Assembly: GCA_903813345.2 (NCBI GenBank)
Contig: CAIIXF020000001.1
Location: 49,867,885-49,931,884 of the forward strand
Length of the DNA stretch: 64,000 bases
Origin: Owenia fusiformis
Taxonomy: Eukaryota; Annelida; Polychaeta; Sabellida; Oweniidae
Reading direction: 5' to 3'
The first letter of the stretch is position 1; each line of letters starts with the position of its first letter. The position numbers and the translations under genes were made by a program. The notes beneath the pieces were generated by a model. That model had not been told where the DNA came from. It did no database searches and saw only the letters and a program-made list of their open reading frames with translations. Of this stretch, positions 25,801 through 40,800 are shown piece after piece.

Positions 25801-28800
25801 TATATTATGTACATATTAGGCACACCTACCCCTCAGCCTTTTGAACTTCTTATTTAAAGATTAAAATAAAGAGATATATCTATCAAGAAATATGACATAA
25901 TCATGGTATTTCTTTAATTAAGTTGCCATTTTCTATTTTCAAGGATTATTTCAACATTGAAAAGGAGTGCAGAAATACTCTTTTAACAAGCAATTTCAAT
26001 ACATATAGGGGTTTCTAAAGTAGCATCCAAATATTAAGAGAAACTATTTTTGGCACAAATACCATCTTACATTGATGAATAACATATATTGTTAGATATG
26101 ATTCATGATCATTTCATGCAGATATGAGGGTCATTTGCTTCATCCCATTTTCAATATTTGTAAAATTATCTAACATCTATGAATGGGAAATATGCAATAT
26201 GCTCCTTTTCAAGATAAATACCTAGACTATTTTTACTAGGCTTTTTTTAAGGTCTGACATCACAATAAAGAAAGGAGTTGGAGAGAGAATACACCCTTGC
26301 TGAATAAATCACTGAAATAAATGGATTAAAAGTGAAGTAAGGGGCAACTCTTTTTGACCAACTTGATGTAACATTTGAAACATCCCATTTACCAGATTTG
26401 CTATATATATACTATAACAGAGAAAATAAAAGTGAAATGTTGGATTTACTTGTTTTGTTATCCCATCGAACGAAGTTCGGAGGGATATAGGGAATGCCTC
26501 CGTCCGTCCGTCCGGGCCATAACTCAAATACCGTTGGCCCGATTTTGTTCATATTTTGAACACATAACCCTATTTGGATAGAAGTTCTACTCGAAAGCTG
26601 ATTTTCAAAATGGCCCCTCATTTAAAAATGGCGGCCATTTTAGTGCCGATTTTACAGTTATTTAGGTGCAATAAGTAAATCTGTAATAGCAATATGTTTT
26701 AAATGTAAAAAAATTATGTAAGACATTGATAAAGCTAGAAATGTAGATATTAAAGAAGCACATGGCAGCCATCTTGAAAAATGGTGGCCTTTACTTGTTA
26801 TTTTACGATTTTTGCTATAACTCAACAAGTAGTGGAGCGATTTTGTTCATAATTGGTTTGTGAATACTATAAGCATGGCACACTGTCTAATGACACTTTT
26901 GGTAGAAGGTGGCCATTTTGAAAATAGCCGCCATTTTAACATATTCTACTATAACTCGAAAAGTAGTGGAGCGATTTTGTTCATATTTGGTATGTGAATA
27001 ATATAAGCATGGCACACTGTCTAATGACACTTTTGGTAGAAGGTGGCCATTTTGAAAAATGGTCGCCATTTTAATGTATTTTACGATAACTCGAAAAGTG
27101 GTGGAGCGATTTTGTTCATATTTGGTATGTGAATACTATAAGCATGGTACACTGTCAAATTACACTTTTGGCATAAAGTAACACACATAAGAAAGGCCAT
27201 CATTTTCAAAATGGTTACTCACTAGCCAAGTTGTAATCAGAAGTAGTAATATGCTTTTTTTATAGTATTCTCATACCAAATATGAACAAAATCGCTCCAC
27301 TACTTTTCGAGTTATATAGTAAAATACTTTAAAATGGTGGCCATTTTTCAAAATGGCTGCCTTCTACCAAAAGTGTCATTAGACAGTGTGCCATGCTTAT
27401 AGTATTCACATACCAAATAAGAACAAAATCGCTCCACTACTTTTCAAGTTACAGCAAAAATCGTAAAATAAAGAGTAAAGGCCGAGTAAAATACATTTAA
27501 ATGGCCGCCATTTTGTTCATATTTGGTATGTGAATACTATAAAAAAAAGCATATTACAACTTCTGATGTAATGAAGGACCCACGGTCCTGTGCTCACACA
27601 GTTTGGAACCTTCAGAGGAACGTATATCCTGACTTTCAAACAAAAATATTGATTTGGATTTGTAGTCTCGAACTTAGATAGCAAAGTTGTGTGACCTAGT
27701 TTGATGACCTTTGACCTTGAAAATTTTACTTATTCATAGCTCAGAAAGGTATTTTGTGATTAAGCTGACCAAAATTTACATCCAAAAATCAATTTGAAAA
27801 ATCAACTTTTTTGACCTTTCGAAGGTCACTGAAGGTCAAGTAAAGGTCAAATCCTAAGACTAATGTCAGATTTGAACTCCTGGCAACTTGTAGATGATTT
27901 TCAAAAAAAAATTTGGTCAAATTGAAGCAAGTTAAAAAATAACTTATTTTTTCTGATTTTTTGACGTCAAATATCTGAAAAACTGTAAAAATTTGATGCT
28001 GACATATATTTAGCAATAAAATGACCAAGTCCTACTTTTTGTCAAATTTTATAGAGTAAACACCAAAAACTGTAATTCCCAGGGCTTTGAAATCTTCAGA
28101 GGACATAAGTTGCATATACTACTAAAAGTTATTTGAAAGTTCTACTTCAACAAAGTGTCTAGTATTTACAGAAAATTTGACTTTTTGACGTCAAAATCCG
28201 CAATTTCTCGGAAACCAGGCGAACTTGGGAAATGGCGATGATAGGTCAAATAGGCATTATGGATATGCATAAAATGAATGTAGATATGACTCAATTTGAA
28301 TAGCAATTTTAATTTGTGCGGCCAATGTTGACGGACGGACGGACCAACGGATGGACGGACGGACGCCTGGTCGATCCCATAGGTTCACTGTGTGAGCCAA
28401 AAATGCCAGCCATTTCTGTTCAATGGGATTCGCTACGCTTTGGCATTGCCGTTGTTCTGGTTTATAATGTGCCAATCTATGTGAAAAAAACAAATACAAC
28501 ATTAAGTCATTTTTTACTTAAACTTCTAAGCACCCTGTCCTGTAATGTATTAGGCTTTAAGTTCTATGATCACAAGGTATCAGCCTATGAAGCTTGAATC
28601 AAATCTCTCATCTGCTTTTTGAGTTACCATTAGACAGATGTACTGATGGACAGTGAACAGACAGATGAATAACTTCTCTATCCTACTCAAACAACTTTCT
28701 CGGGGATAAAAAATAATGTGTTGCAAACTTTTTCTTTCATGGACATTTCTGCCAGCAAATTATTAAATTAGTCTAGCTAATATCCCCTGGTTTATTAGAT

Positions 28801-31800
28801 GTATACAGGTTAGACATGCTGGTTAGGTTATACATAATGATGAAAATTGATATATATAAGTTAAATGCATGTTAGATGCGTTATGAAGTAAGTCTTATTA
28901 CCAAAAACTTTGAAAAGCAAAAGTAAAAGCAAAGGACTGTATGTTAATATAAAATGAAGATAACATTAATTTTAACACTGACAATCATGACATGTATAGC
29001 ACATGTATTTGGATATTTCCAAATTCAGAATAAATTGTCTTCAAAGACATATAATCAAGATGGTGACCTGATATTAGCAGCACCTTTTATAATATCAGGC
29101 CCAGGAGCAACAAGAGATGCACTTTGTAGTGAAAGTCTCTACTATCTCACATCAATGCAGCTTGTGGAGGCAGTTGCTTTTGCAGTCAACAAGATCAATG
29201 CAAGGAGGGACATTCTACCAAATGTGACACTAGGTTTCACAACATTAGATATTTGCCTACGAACATCTGCAAGTCTTGCTGGGATGCTGCATTTCATACC
29301 AATGAGTGAGGAAACCAAAGCTTGCGACAACATATCATCGAATACCAAATCAAGGTTCAAGGAGATTGTAGGACTTGTTACTCAAATTGGAAGTCAAAGA
29401 AATCAACTGATTGCCAATTTCTTAAACATATTCTCGATTCCCCAGATTGCCTCTGTGTCTACAAGTGATATTCTGAGCAATAATGATGACTATCCATACT
29501 TCAGTAGGGTGGTGCCACCAGATAGGTTCCAGGCTCAAGCCATTGTTGATGTCATGTTATACTTTGACTGGAGCTATTACTCTATGGTATACTCTGAAGG
29601 AGCATATGGAGCCAATGGTATGGGGCATGTAAAACGAATTGCGAAAGCTAAGGGTCTGTGTAATGCATACCTAGGTATGCTCCCCCTCATTATCACCGAT
29701 TTTACAATATATGATGACATAATACAAAATCTTAGAAGAAAGAAGGCAAAAGTCGTAGTTTTATTCTTGGAACCAATACATATTGGAGAATTGTTGACCT
29801 ATATTGACAAATACAATGCACAAGGTGAATTCATCTGGATTGGATCAGATACCTTTGAAGAACCAGAAGTAGAGAAGTTCCCAGAAACAGTACATGGAGC
29901 ATTTTCTATTCAACTGACAGCTCAACCTGATTATGACTTCATTGCACACTATGAAAACTTGACTCCATGGAACAATCCCCAAAATCCCTGGTTTAAAGCT
30001 TTCTGGGAGCTAGCATTTGACTGCATCTGGGATGTCAATTCTACTGACAACCGTCCACTCTGTACAAACTTCAAATCTCTTACAGAATCAACAAAACATA
30101 AAAAGACTCCTTGGGTTCCTCTCTTAATCGACACAGTAAATGCCTTTGGATATGCACTTGACAATCTCATCAAGCAACATTGTGTTGACGTTATAGGAAA
30201 TAAGCAAGATCTCTTCCATTGTATCCAGAAGTCTGACTTGACAGCATTTATAAGGGAACTGGACTTCAGAGGCAGTTCTGGTATAATATCATTTGATGAA
30301 AATGGCGATGCAAAAGGAGCTGGTTATGTGATCAAGCACTTCATCCCAAACAGGGACACTGGGTATGAAGTCATTGAAATTGGTTCATGGATTCGTACAA
30401 CAGAATCCCTCGACCTCTACACTAGAGATGTGTACTGGTATAACAGCACCAACACTGCTCCCAAATCCATCTGCAGCCAGGAATGTGATGTCGGTGAAAT
30501 CAAAATTCAGCTTGAGCTGCCATGTTGTTGGGACTGCTTCAAATGTTACCCTAATGACATCACCATCAACAATTCATACTGTTCACATTGCCCAACATTT
30601 GAATGGCCAGATGAAAACACAGCTACAACATGTACTCTGATAGAGCCAGACCTCATCAAGCTAACATCTGACTATTTATTCACATCCCTCTTTGTTTTAG
30701 CATCACTTGGAATGACTGCAACATTATTTATACTTGGCCTGTTCATATATTGGAGGAATGAAAAGATAATCAAAGCTTCAACAAAGGAGTTCATATATTT
30801 TCTTCTCATTGCCACAGTGCTGGTTTATGGGATCAGCTTTGTGTATCTTCTCAATCCCAGTGTGATCATGTGCTACTGTGGACGTGTTGGCTTCAGCATT
30901 GGCTTCACAATTCTATATGCACCATTACTGGTTAAGGTTGCAAGAATTTACAACATATTCAGGGCAGGTTCTAAACTACAGCTGAATCTTCCCAAGTGGA
31001 TTGAGATAAAGAAATCACTGATCATAACCTTTGCACTGATCACAATTCAGGTAAGACAAGTCGAATATATATGACACATTTCAGATTAAAGTTATATAAT
31101 ACTGTATGCAGTATGCAGACGTCATGTTGATAACTCTCTTCTTATATCACTATCATACCAAGAATGCCCTAATTTCTAAAGTTCAGTATGACCTGGTTTT
31201 GAGGAAAAAAAGCCAAAGATATGTCATTTATTCATATATGACCCATCGTGAGATATCACAGCCTTCTCTCAGTGTCCTTCTTGTGCATAGCAGAGATGGT
31301 CTGAGTATCAGAATGTATATGACCACAGACTACTAAACAATCACTCCCTTTGCACAACTGGTCAAAATCTGCCCTGTGCCAAGTTTTAGACATTGCAACA
31401 GTTAACAAAGAATCAACAATGAAGTTGTCGCTCTCCGCCAGAACAAACAGATACTTCATAGAGATGTTTGTTACATGGAGAGACAATCTTTGTGTATTTA
31501 GAAATGGTGGCCATATGAAGGGGCATTTCATGAGTAATCTTTCAGACAGACAGTGATTGACAGACAGTGATTTTGGTTTAACTGACTTGTTTTTCCATGT
31601 TTGTAACCATTAACTGAACCATCAAGGATACTGATGAACACTTAAGTTAAATCTTTTTTCTTGGTTAATCGAAATCTGAAACTTGGGTTATGTAAGTCTT
31701 GTGACCAGAATTTAATCCCCAGCCCCAATTACATAATGATTTACCCCATTGCACAATAAGGATAAGTTGATTGAGGATATGAACAATGATTATATTTCTG

Positions 31801-34800
31801 TGGTCCTTCATCACATATGAACAAATGACATATCATTAGAAAGAGGAGACAAGCTCCTCACTGATTTTATGGTTTTTCATTTGTTTTTGCTTGTTGCGTT
31901 TTTTGGACACAGTGTATATCTACTTTAATAATTACCATTTAATCAAATTTTTGTCGATATGTATATGCCAAAATGTGCATGAAGCTATATCTAAGTATTT
32001 CATACTGTATATTATCATTTAGGTTGGCATATCTGTTGGAGTAATACTGATGGCTCCTCCAGATGTGATAAAGAGAATGCCCGTTGAGACAGAGAAGTTT
32101 GTAGAAGTGGTTTGCGATTTCCCAATGTGGAGCATGATTGCTTCAATAGTCTACAACTTGGTGCTTGTCTTAGCAACTGCAGCATTGGCTTTTCTAACAA
32201 GAAAGCTACCTGACAACTTCAATGAAACCTTACACATTCTGTTATCTGTGTGTGCAACATTGTTTCTATGGCTGTCATTTGTCCCCACATATTTCATAAC
32301 ATATCGGGCAAAGCACCAGCAGATGTTGTTCTCTGTCATGTTCACGTTGACAGGGCTTGTTTCTATACTCTGTTTATTTGCGCCAAAGATTTATGCAATA
32401 ATGTTCATAGATGAAAGTAAGATCACATTTTCCTCCACATTTTCATTTAATACAAAGCGAAATAATACCTCAGAAAATGGTGAGAAAACAAGACCACAAT
32501 CGTTAACTGACACAACACTAACTTAAAGTTATTGTCAATTAGAGGTAGGAACCTAGAAGCAACTGGGGAATCATTTTAGATTGGAATGTTTTAATTCATG
32601 TAGATTTATTTATGTATCATCTGCCAGATTCCAACTCTTATGCAAATGATGGTAAAAAGTACATTTAGTGTTAATCTTTTTCCATAGATTTGAACCCCCC
32701 CCTCGATGTGAATCCTATGTATTTTTGTGATATCATTTTAATCCACTCATTAATATCACTATCTGCACTCATTCGCTTCACTAACTTGTCTAGAAATTGA
32801 AATCAACTAATGGATAAAAATGATACCACTAAAAATCATAGGATATCCTAAATATATTTGCAAGAGGGAGGTTCACCCTCAGAAGGATGTACACCCTCAG
32901 ACTGTTTATATCTGTTTCATGAGAATGGTTAGATTTTTGTTTGAATATGTTTTAAATACATGTATAGGATATAAAATTTTAACATTATTTCTTTTTGATT
33001 TTGTTTTTGTGCACACTTACAGGAATCAAATGAATTTTTCTGGTTATCTCAAATAAAGTAATATCTGAGTAAAACAAAAGAATATGCCATGTTTGTACAC
33101 ACCTATATATTATGTACATATTAGACACCCCTACTTCTTAGGCTTATACAATTCTTGTTTAAACATTGAAATACTGAGATAAATCTATCTTGAAACATAA
33201 CATAATCATGGTATTTTTAAAATTCAATTAAGTCACTGTATCCTATTATCAGGGATCATATCAATTAAAAAGGAATGAAGAAATATTCGTTTTAAAAGCA
33301 AGGTCAATAGGTCAATACATATTGGGTTTTCTTTAGTACAGGGTGACACAAAAACACCACCCACTAAGTTTGGAATAACTCTCTCAATAATTTTTTTATG
33401 AGTGGATAGAGTGTTCAATGGAAAAAAGATTGGTATGCTTACAGAGCATCAACGACTTGGAAATTAAGAGATAGTACATTTTCCATGTAGAGATGCTCTG
33501 ACACAAAATCTCAAAACTGTAAATTAGGAAATCTGTCTTAAAATTTACACAATAAGCGAGTCAGTTCATCAAATTCAAAATCAGAATCATTTATGTAGAT
33601 ATTACGTTCTTTTGATAATATATAAAGTAGTGAAAGCAATTGAGAAATGACTCAAATAATGACAAAGACAGAAATCCCGATTTCAGAAAATAACATTTTT
33701 TTGATGATTTCACTGACAGCATGCATGGATAGAAATGTGAAAGTTGTTGATGCTATCCAAGTACAACAATCTTTTTTCTATTGAACACTTTACCTACACA
33801 AGAAAATCACGTAGATTCCTTGATTATTGAGAAGTTATTCCAAAATTGCCAGGTGGTGTTTTTTGATGTGACCCTATAGTATCCAAATATTTAAAAAAAA
33901 AAATTTTTGCCATTAAGACCACATTGATAAATAATATCTGTTGTTAGATATGATTCATTATTTCATGCTGATATGAGGGTCATTTGCTTCTCCATATTTT
34001 CAATTAATAAGTCACTGAAAATATTTGGATTTAAGATGAAGGCAAATCTTTACAATATATTACAAACTTGATTTATATTTATTTCTGCTTATATTTGTAA
34101 CCTATGATTGAGAGAATAAAGATAAAGGAAAATATGTGGAATAAACTTGCATTATTTACATTTTGCAAATCTGTATGTTGATGAATATGATAATACGTAA
34201 CGTTATTTTCACTATGGAATACTCTGCCTGTGACCCTTTTTTAATAATGTACTCGTCCTTGACCTTAGGTTTTCTGTCTGGGCATGGTCATCATCAAAAG
34301 TTTAACTAACTATGAGGTCTTGCCTCACCTATTCAAATTTGCCTCATCCTTGTTTGGATCATGGCTATGCACCAGATCATAATGGCTTATCAAAATCATT
34401 GTATTTTTTGTTCTGTAAACTAGGAGGGGAGAGAAAATATTAAATGTATCAGATATTTCCAAGTAAATTGTGAGACATGAACTTTCATATTTTCTATTTG
34501 CCATCCACCAACACCCCAAATATTAACAGAGAAACAGATTACTACCTAGCCGTCATACATTATTATTGGGATATTAAGGGAATAGTAATGTCTCTGTGTT
34601 ATGTCTTCATGCAGTTATCTCTGGATTTCAAGGTGTTGGAGAAACCATATTATGTTTAAGTATGCCAACTCACTGATTATATTATATAGAAATTTCATAG
34701 GTTAAAGGCGACAGAAATATTTTTTTTAAAAATGGCATGGTAATCGATCTGTGTTTATTTATAATTCTCTTAGACAAAGATGAATAGGATTCTGCTGCTG

Positions 34801-37800
34801 CCACCTATATATTGGTACAAAACCTATATGAATAAATCCAATAACACAGAAGGATACCTTTTTGGTGGTATTTACCCTGAGGTCAAGAGTCTAGTAATAA
34901 TTACCTCCCTCTACTATTCAAAGAGATGAATAAAGCTAAATTAAAGATGCAATTCAAACTCTTGAAAAGGGTTGGTGGTATTTGGAAGACAATGAAAGTG
35001 TTGTAGGACAGAATCAAATATTTATCTAAATATTTTACCTTAAATCTTTGACACGACCCTGGTCTCAGGCCATGGACAAAGAATATTAGAATTTCTATTC
35101 TATACATAGATTTTTGGGTGATGGCAGTCTTGAAGATCTTATGATGAGAGGGTAACAATATAACACTGCAATATCATTAGAGGACATAGGATGTATCAAT
35201 ATGTCTATTTAGAATACAAGTCAGGTTCAGTTTTATTTACAATATAACGTGGTATAAACATCTCATAGACAAATTTAGGTTACCTTTTCAAGTGATCAAA
35301 GTATACTCAAAGTGAACTGACAAGAGCTTGTCTAAACATTCATGCTCTTAATAAAATAAAATGTTGACTAAGTTTGGCCTTTACAAAAGTTTTATACGAA
35401 TATCAATATTTGATTGAATTTCATAATTGTACATTTATTTTATTTTTTTTACTTTTCAATTGTTTGTGATAACCTATGTGGCCTTGAGTATAATCTTAAT
35501 GCATGATGCACGAACAGATTATTTTAAATGGTCTTTCAAAAACTAAAGTATGTCTTTATAAAACAGGTTTTGGATGTTTTTGATTCAATGGATATTACAG
35601 ATGCTCAATTGTAAAGCAAACAATGACATTTTTTCATTACTGATTCCAAAGACATTTTACCAATAAGTGGGTTTACATGACAGGTAGCGAAAGGTTGACC
35701 CTCCCTTTTAAGTATACAAAGGACTTGCTGTTTACGAGTAATACACAATTGCAGTGCAAACAAAAAATAGTCATTCATCTTTTTTAGAGTGTCAAATCAT
35801 TCTGGGTGTTAGGTTACACAAGGAAGCATAAATCTCAAGGAAAGTAGGCAGGCAGAGACTCATTTGTCCACATTAAGGTAAGTTCACTTCAATTGAATCA
35901 ACAAATTATTTGTTTACACAAAAAATTCATTGTTAAACTCTCGGAGTGTACTGCACGATTTCAACACATGTAAAAGGTCACAACTTAAAATTGATTTAAA
36001 AGAACATTAGTTTACATCACCGATTCGTAGAATCATAAATAACTGAAATAAAAATGTCACCATATTCTTATTTGAACTACCTGTTCTCAAAACATGTAAT
36101 GTAAATCACAAACTTTAAATAACGGCAAGGGTTCAATATAAATGAGACAATTATTTTGTAAGTTTTGAAAACTGCATTAATCATAATAACAGAAAATCAT
36201 GGCAATGATGGATATTTTCTTGTAAGTATCTAGATTATAGATTTCAGACATCTGCATTTTTCCTTTTATCAATATAGCAAAGTATTAAAAGCATATGTAC
36301 CTAATGCAGATATAAATTATGAGCGATAAGATTAAGTCAGAAGAAAATGGTAGACATGTTCTTTTATCTATTCTTTTTAATTTTAGAAAGATAAGTATGA
36401 AGCAGAAGTTCTGAAATCCATGTTTTTCAAAACAAGAATGCACTGATGTTATGCACTTACATATCAAAAGTAAACATATTCAAAAATGTTATATGATAAT
36501 TGAACCTTAAGAAGCATATTCACATGATAAATTGGACTTGGACATTATATATAGCCCATTGTTTACAAATATAATGCATAGGATTAAAAAGACCGAACCA
36601 TGATTACAAGAAATATGTATAAAACATTTGATGAAAAGGCATACAGTACTTTTAAGATCATAAATAGTAAAATTGACAAACTTACTTTTTAATACCATAA
36701 TTCAATTCAAACGATTCTATGTAAGATTCAACATAAATGAATCATGCCTTGTGGATCATACTTTGTTTACAAATGACTTGAAAATAAACAAAGGTGTATA
36801 TTATAAAATATCACATTTTCAGAGACTCTGTTGACTCCATGGTTAAAATACAAGATCTAGAAGCTGCAGAGATGACAGCGGATGCTGAAAAACTCGTAAA
36901 AGCCATCTTGAAAGGGGAGTCTAGCCATGTAAGTGATGTCATCAAAGAATTCAAATCCAAAGGAAAACCACTGGAGACAGTTGTTAAAACAAAGTTAAGC
37001 ATTAACGATCTTCGAAGTATACAAAATGTGAGTGAGTCGAATACAGCTTTGATATCATGGATAGCCTTGAGTGGACTGAAAACAATGACACCATTCCATA
37101 TTGCTGGTCTGGTTGATGGGCGTACAATCGTGGAGGTATTCTTAGAAGAGACTAACATTGATGTGGACTATCGCACACCTGATAACATTACAATCTTACA
37201 CCTAGCTAGCTTCGCAGGCTATCTGGCACTAGTTGAAACTCTTGTCAATGTGTACAAGGCAGACTTGACACTCGAAGATGATTGGGGCAGGGTCGCAACA
37301 CATTACGCAGCTGCAGGAGGCCACTTAGCGGTCGTAAAATATCTTGTATCCAAAAAAGCTGATCCCATAGTGAGGGATAAAGCTGGGAGAACAGCTGTAA
37401 TGTATGCCTGGGATAAACAAAAATATGATGTTGTAGAATACCTGCAGACCTTTGATGGGGGTCATGAGGAAGGTCATGTCCCTATGTATGGTACACCTCA
37501 AGGCGAGTTTGTGAGGCTACCTTTTAATGCTGGTACAGACCCTGTAGACCCCCCAAAGGAAGTCTTCAGATCAAACCCAATTTACGACTACAATGCTGAG
37601 GCGATTGAGACAAACATGAAAGCAATGAATGTGGGAGACAACACTGCAAAGGAAGGTGAATCAACATCTGATGACATATTGGGCCCCGCTACTCAAATGC
37701 ATTTATTTGAGCGGCCAGCTATCCCAAAGGATAACATCAAACACCCCAACCCTGAAGACACAGAGATCCCTCCCTGGAAACATTACGACATCCCACCACG

Positions 37801-40800
37801 TAAAGTGTTCACCAAGGCAGAACTTGCAAAGAGGAAAAAGGAAGCTGAAAAAAGGAAGAGCAAAAAGAAACATAAATTGTATGATGAGCTAGATAAATTT
37901 CCTGATTATTCTGACCACATGTATGCAGATGAGGAGCCTCAATATCCTTTTGCTGAACTTCATCCCCAACCCATGCAGCAATACTTTGACCCACAATACT
38001 ACTACGATGACCAGGCTCCAGCCTATCCCATATATACTCAGTCTATACAAAGAAATATCGAACAGAGGCCACCACTGTTCTCTTATCAAGAAGATGAGTA
38101 TCCGGAACCTGAGAGAGAAATAATCTACACTATTCCCCAGCCCTCTACTTCAGAGCCTGTGAGGGTCATCCAAGATCCACAAAGGATTATTCAAGAGCCA
38201 CAAAGGATTATACAAGAGCCACCTAGAATTATCAGAGAACAAAGAGTAATCAATGAGCCACCAAGAGTCATTCGTGAGCCTCCAAGAGTCATTCGTGAGC
38301 CACCAAGAGTCATCCACGAGCCTCCAAGAGTCATTCATGAGCCATCAAGAGTCATCCATGAGCCTTCAAGAGTCATCTATGGGCCTTCAAGAGTCATTCA
38401 TGAGCCACCAATTTCTAGAGCTGTATCTCATAGGCCTGATGTGATTGAAGAAAGAAGGGAAGTCTTAAGACCACATGTGGAGGTGATGAGAAGACCTACA
38501 ACTAGAGTGCTTCCAGATGGCGTTGTGGTCCAGCAATACCCAATACAACCACCAGAAAATGGCATACCAACTCGGACAATAAGAAAAATCCCTCCTCCAA
38601 GACAGAGTGAAAGGGATGGAAGGAGAGATCCATACCTGTATGGTCAAGCACCTGGACCAACACAAGAACTCTATAGGCCTCCACAGGATAGATACTCCAG
38701 GTCTTCCTCAAATTATGTCAGAAAAAGCCAAAATGAGGACTCAAGGAGACATTAAAGTTGTAAAGTAGGGAAAAGTGAATAAAATATCATTAACATAGTA
38801 AAAGTGTAAAATATGTGCATAATTTAACCAAGCGATAAAATTGGTTGCCACATATGTACATGGAGAGATACGATATATAATATATGTAAGTACATGTATG
38901 CTATATCACGGTGTCCGATACTACCCAATGTAAATCGTTCCGGACTTGTTTTTCATAACCATTGGGACTTGATTTATGGAAAGAAGTAGAGGTAGGTTTG
39001 TAAATTTGGTTATGAAATTGCTTTCACTTGACTTTATGTAAATATAATACAATTAGATAACATACCATACTATATACCCTATATTCAGGCACCCGCAAAC
39101 GCCTTTTTTGTACGAACCGTTTGCTATAGTCTTGTTATTTCGGGATGTGAGCGATTCTGCCAGTGTTTTCACCTATTTTGCTGATAATCACCAGCCTGCC
39201 TTGTATCCAATGAATACACCGATTCATAATGAAAGTAGCCATATTGTGAACGAAAATCATGATTTAAAATGGTTTAAATGAGTAGCAATTGTCGAAAGAT
39301 CATTTTTTAGATTTAACCATTTGGACTTGACCTAAATATTCCAGTTAATGACGTTGACTTGTTATTGGAACGTTTTTGACTTGTGTTATTGGAACGTTTC
39401 TGACTTGTAGAACACAATGAACCATTTTAAGTGTGGAACAGCTCCATAAACTTAAAAGATTTTCAACAAATCATCATCTGAGTGGATGAGGACAGTGGAA
39501 GAAGTTGTCTGAATGATACTATCTAAATGATCATCATTAATTAAACGTATTAAGAGATATTTGTCAAGGTTGAATTAGGGAATCATTACAGATACATGTT
39601 CTTTACTTGATACTTTCAAGGGGCAAGAATGCATGTAGAGAGAAAAGTTGATTTTTACTTTTTCTTGTGTTTTGCCTCTTCGCTTTTTTAAGGACTTCAC
39701 TTGTCGCTATTTTTAATTTGCCTATGAAAAATGTGAGCATAAGTTTGCCTCAAATAAGACTTTAAAACGCCCTTATTGGCTTTAAACTGACTTCCATGCT
39801 AATATTAATGCTAAGCAAGAAGTTAAGTGAAAGTTGAGAAGAAATAATTAGTTTTAATCGTTATTTACTGTTAAAAATCTGAAGAGGACTTGGTTCAACG
39901 TATTCTTCCTCCTTTATCGAGGTACCATCATCAAATGACAGCTTTGAGCCTAATTTATCACACATCCGGAATCCATAATCCTGTGTTTTGTAACGCCATA
40001 TGCCTGTATCACGAAAAGGGACGTCAAGCCTGAATAAATCGGAGGGGTGGTCCCTCTTGAAGTGTTCAAAGAATATATTTTTATCTGCACTTTTAAAAGT
40101 GCATTCGTGGCACTTGTTTCTGGGAACTGAAATTACAAAATGTGTGAATATTTAGTACCAGAACTCCTCTAAAACATAATCATACTAAGTGCAATTTTTC
40201 CAGAAGCATAGACAATTCATCAAGCAACGAAACGTATAAATACCATTACAAGACAATTCCCAATCGTTGTTTGTATCACGTTGTGTACAATTCGTAGTCG
40301 TTCACCTAGTGATTATAAGACAAGTCCGTGTCAGAATAACGACCATTCGCCGTCGTTAACTCCAACTTTAACATTACGGTCATTTATGGAAATTTGAAGG
40401 TACAGATAGTTAAAATATTAACACAATCTTTAATGTAGTGAATATTGTTCCACGTTGTAAAGTGATTTATTTTGTTTAAACATAGTTAAATGACACTAAT
40501 GCAGATTTAGAGCATATTTCTGGCATTTTTGTTATTTAATGCCGATAAATATGAATTATGGTGGCACGATCGCCAAAATAGATATGTGGGAATGAAAAAG
40601 AATGTTTCAGGTAGAAGTTAGTGTATGTATTTTCCTAAACGATTGAATTATATTACCTTTTTGAACCATTTTGATAAATGTCTCATCTCATTCTCCTACG
40701 AAATCAAGTCCAAATGGTTATGAAAAACAAGTCCGGAACGATTTACGTTGGGTAGTATCAGACACCGTGTATATGTACATGCGCAGGTATGCTATATATG

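Noticed and set aside
26480-26530. GTCCGTCCGTCC runs here and at 28330 and 55350 as CRISPR-like or telomeric arrays
   Set aside because: Plain tetranucleotide repeats attached to a dispersed element; no spacers, and the genome is animal.
36794-36838. Upstream Met start for the ankyrin gene
   Set aside because: The stretch crosses a TTTTCAG acceptor and reads as intron; the ATG at 36839 follows the acceptor.
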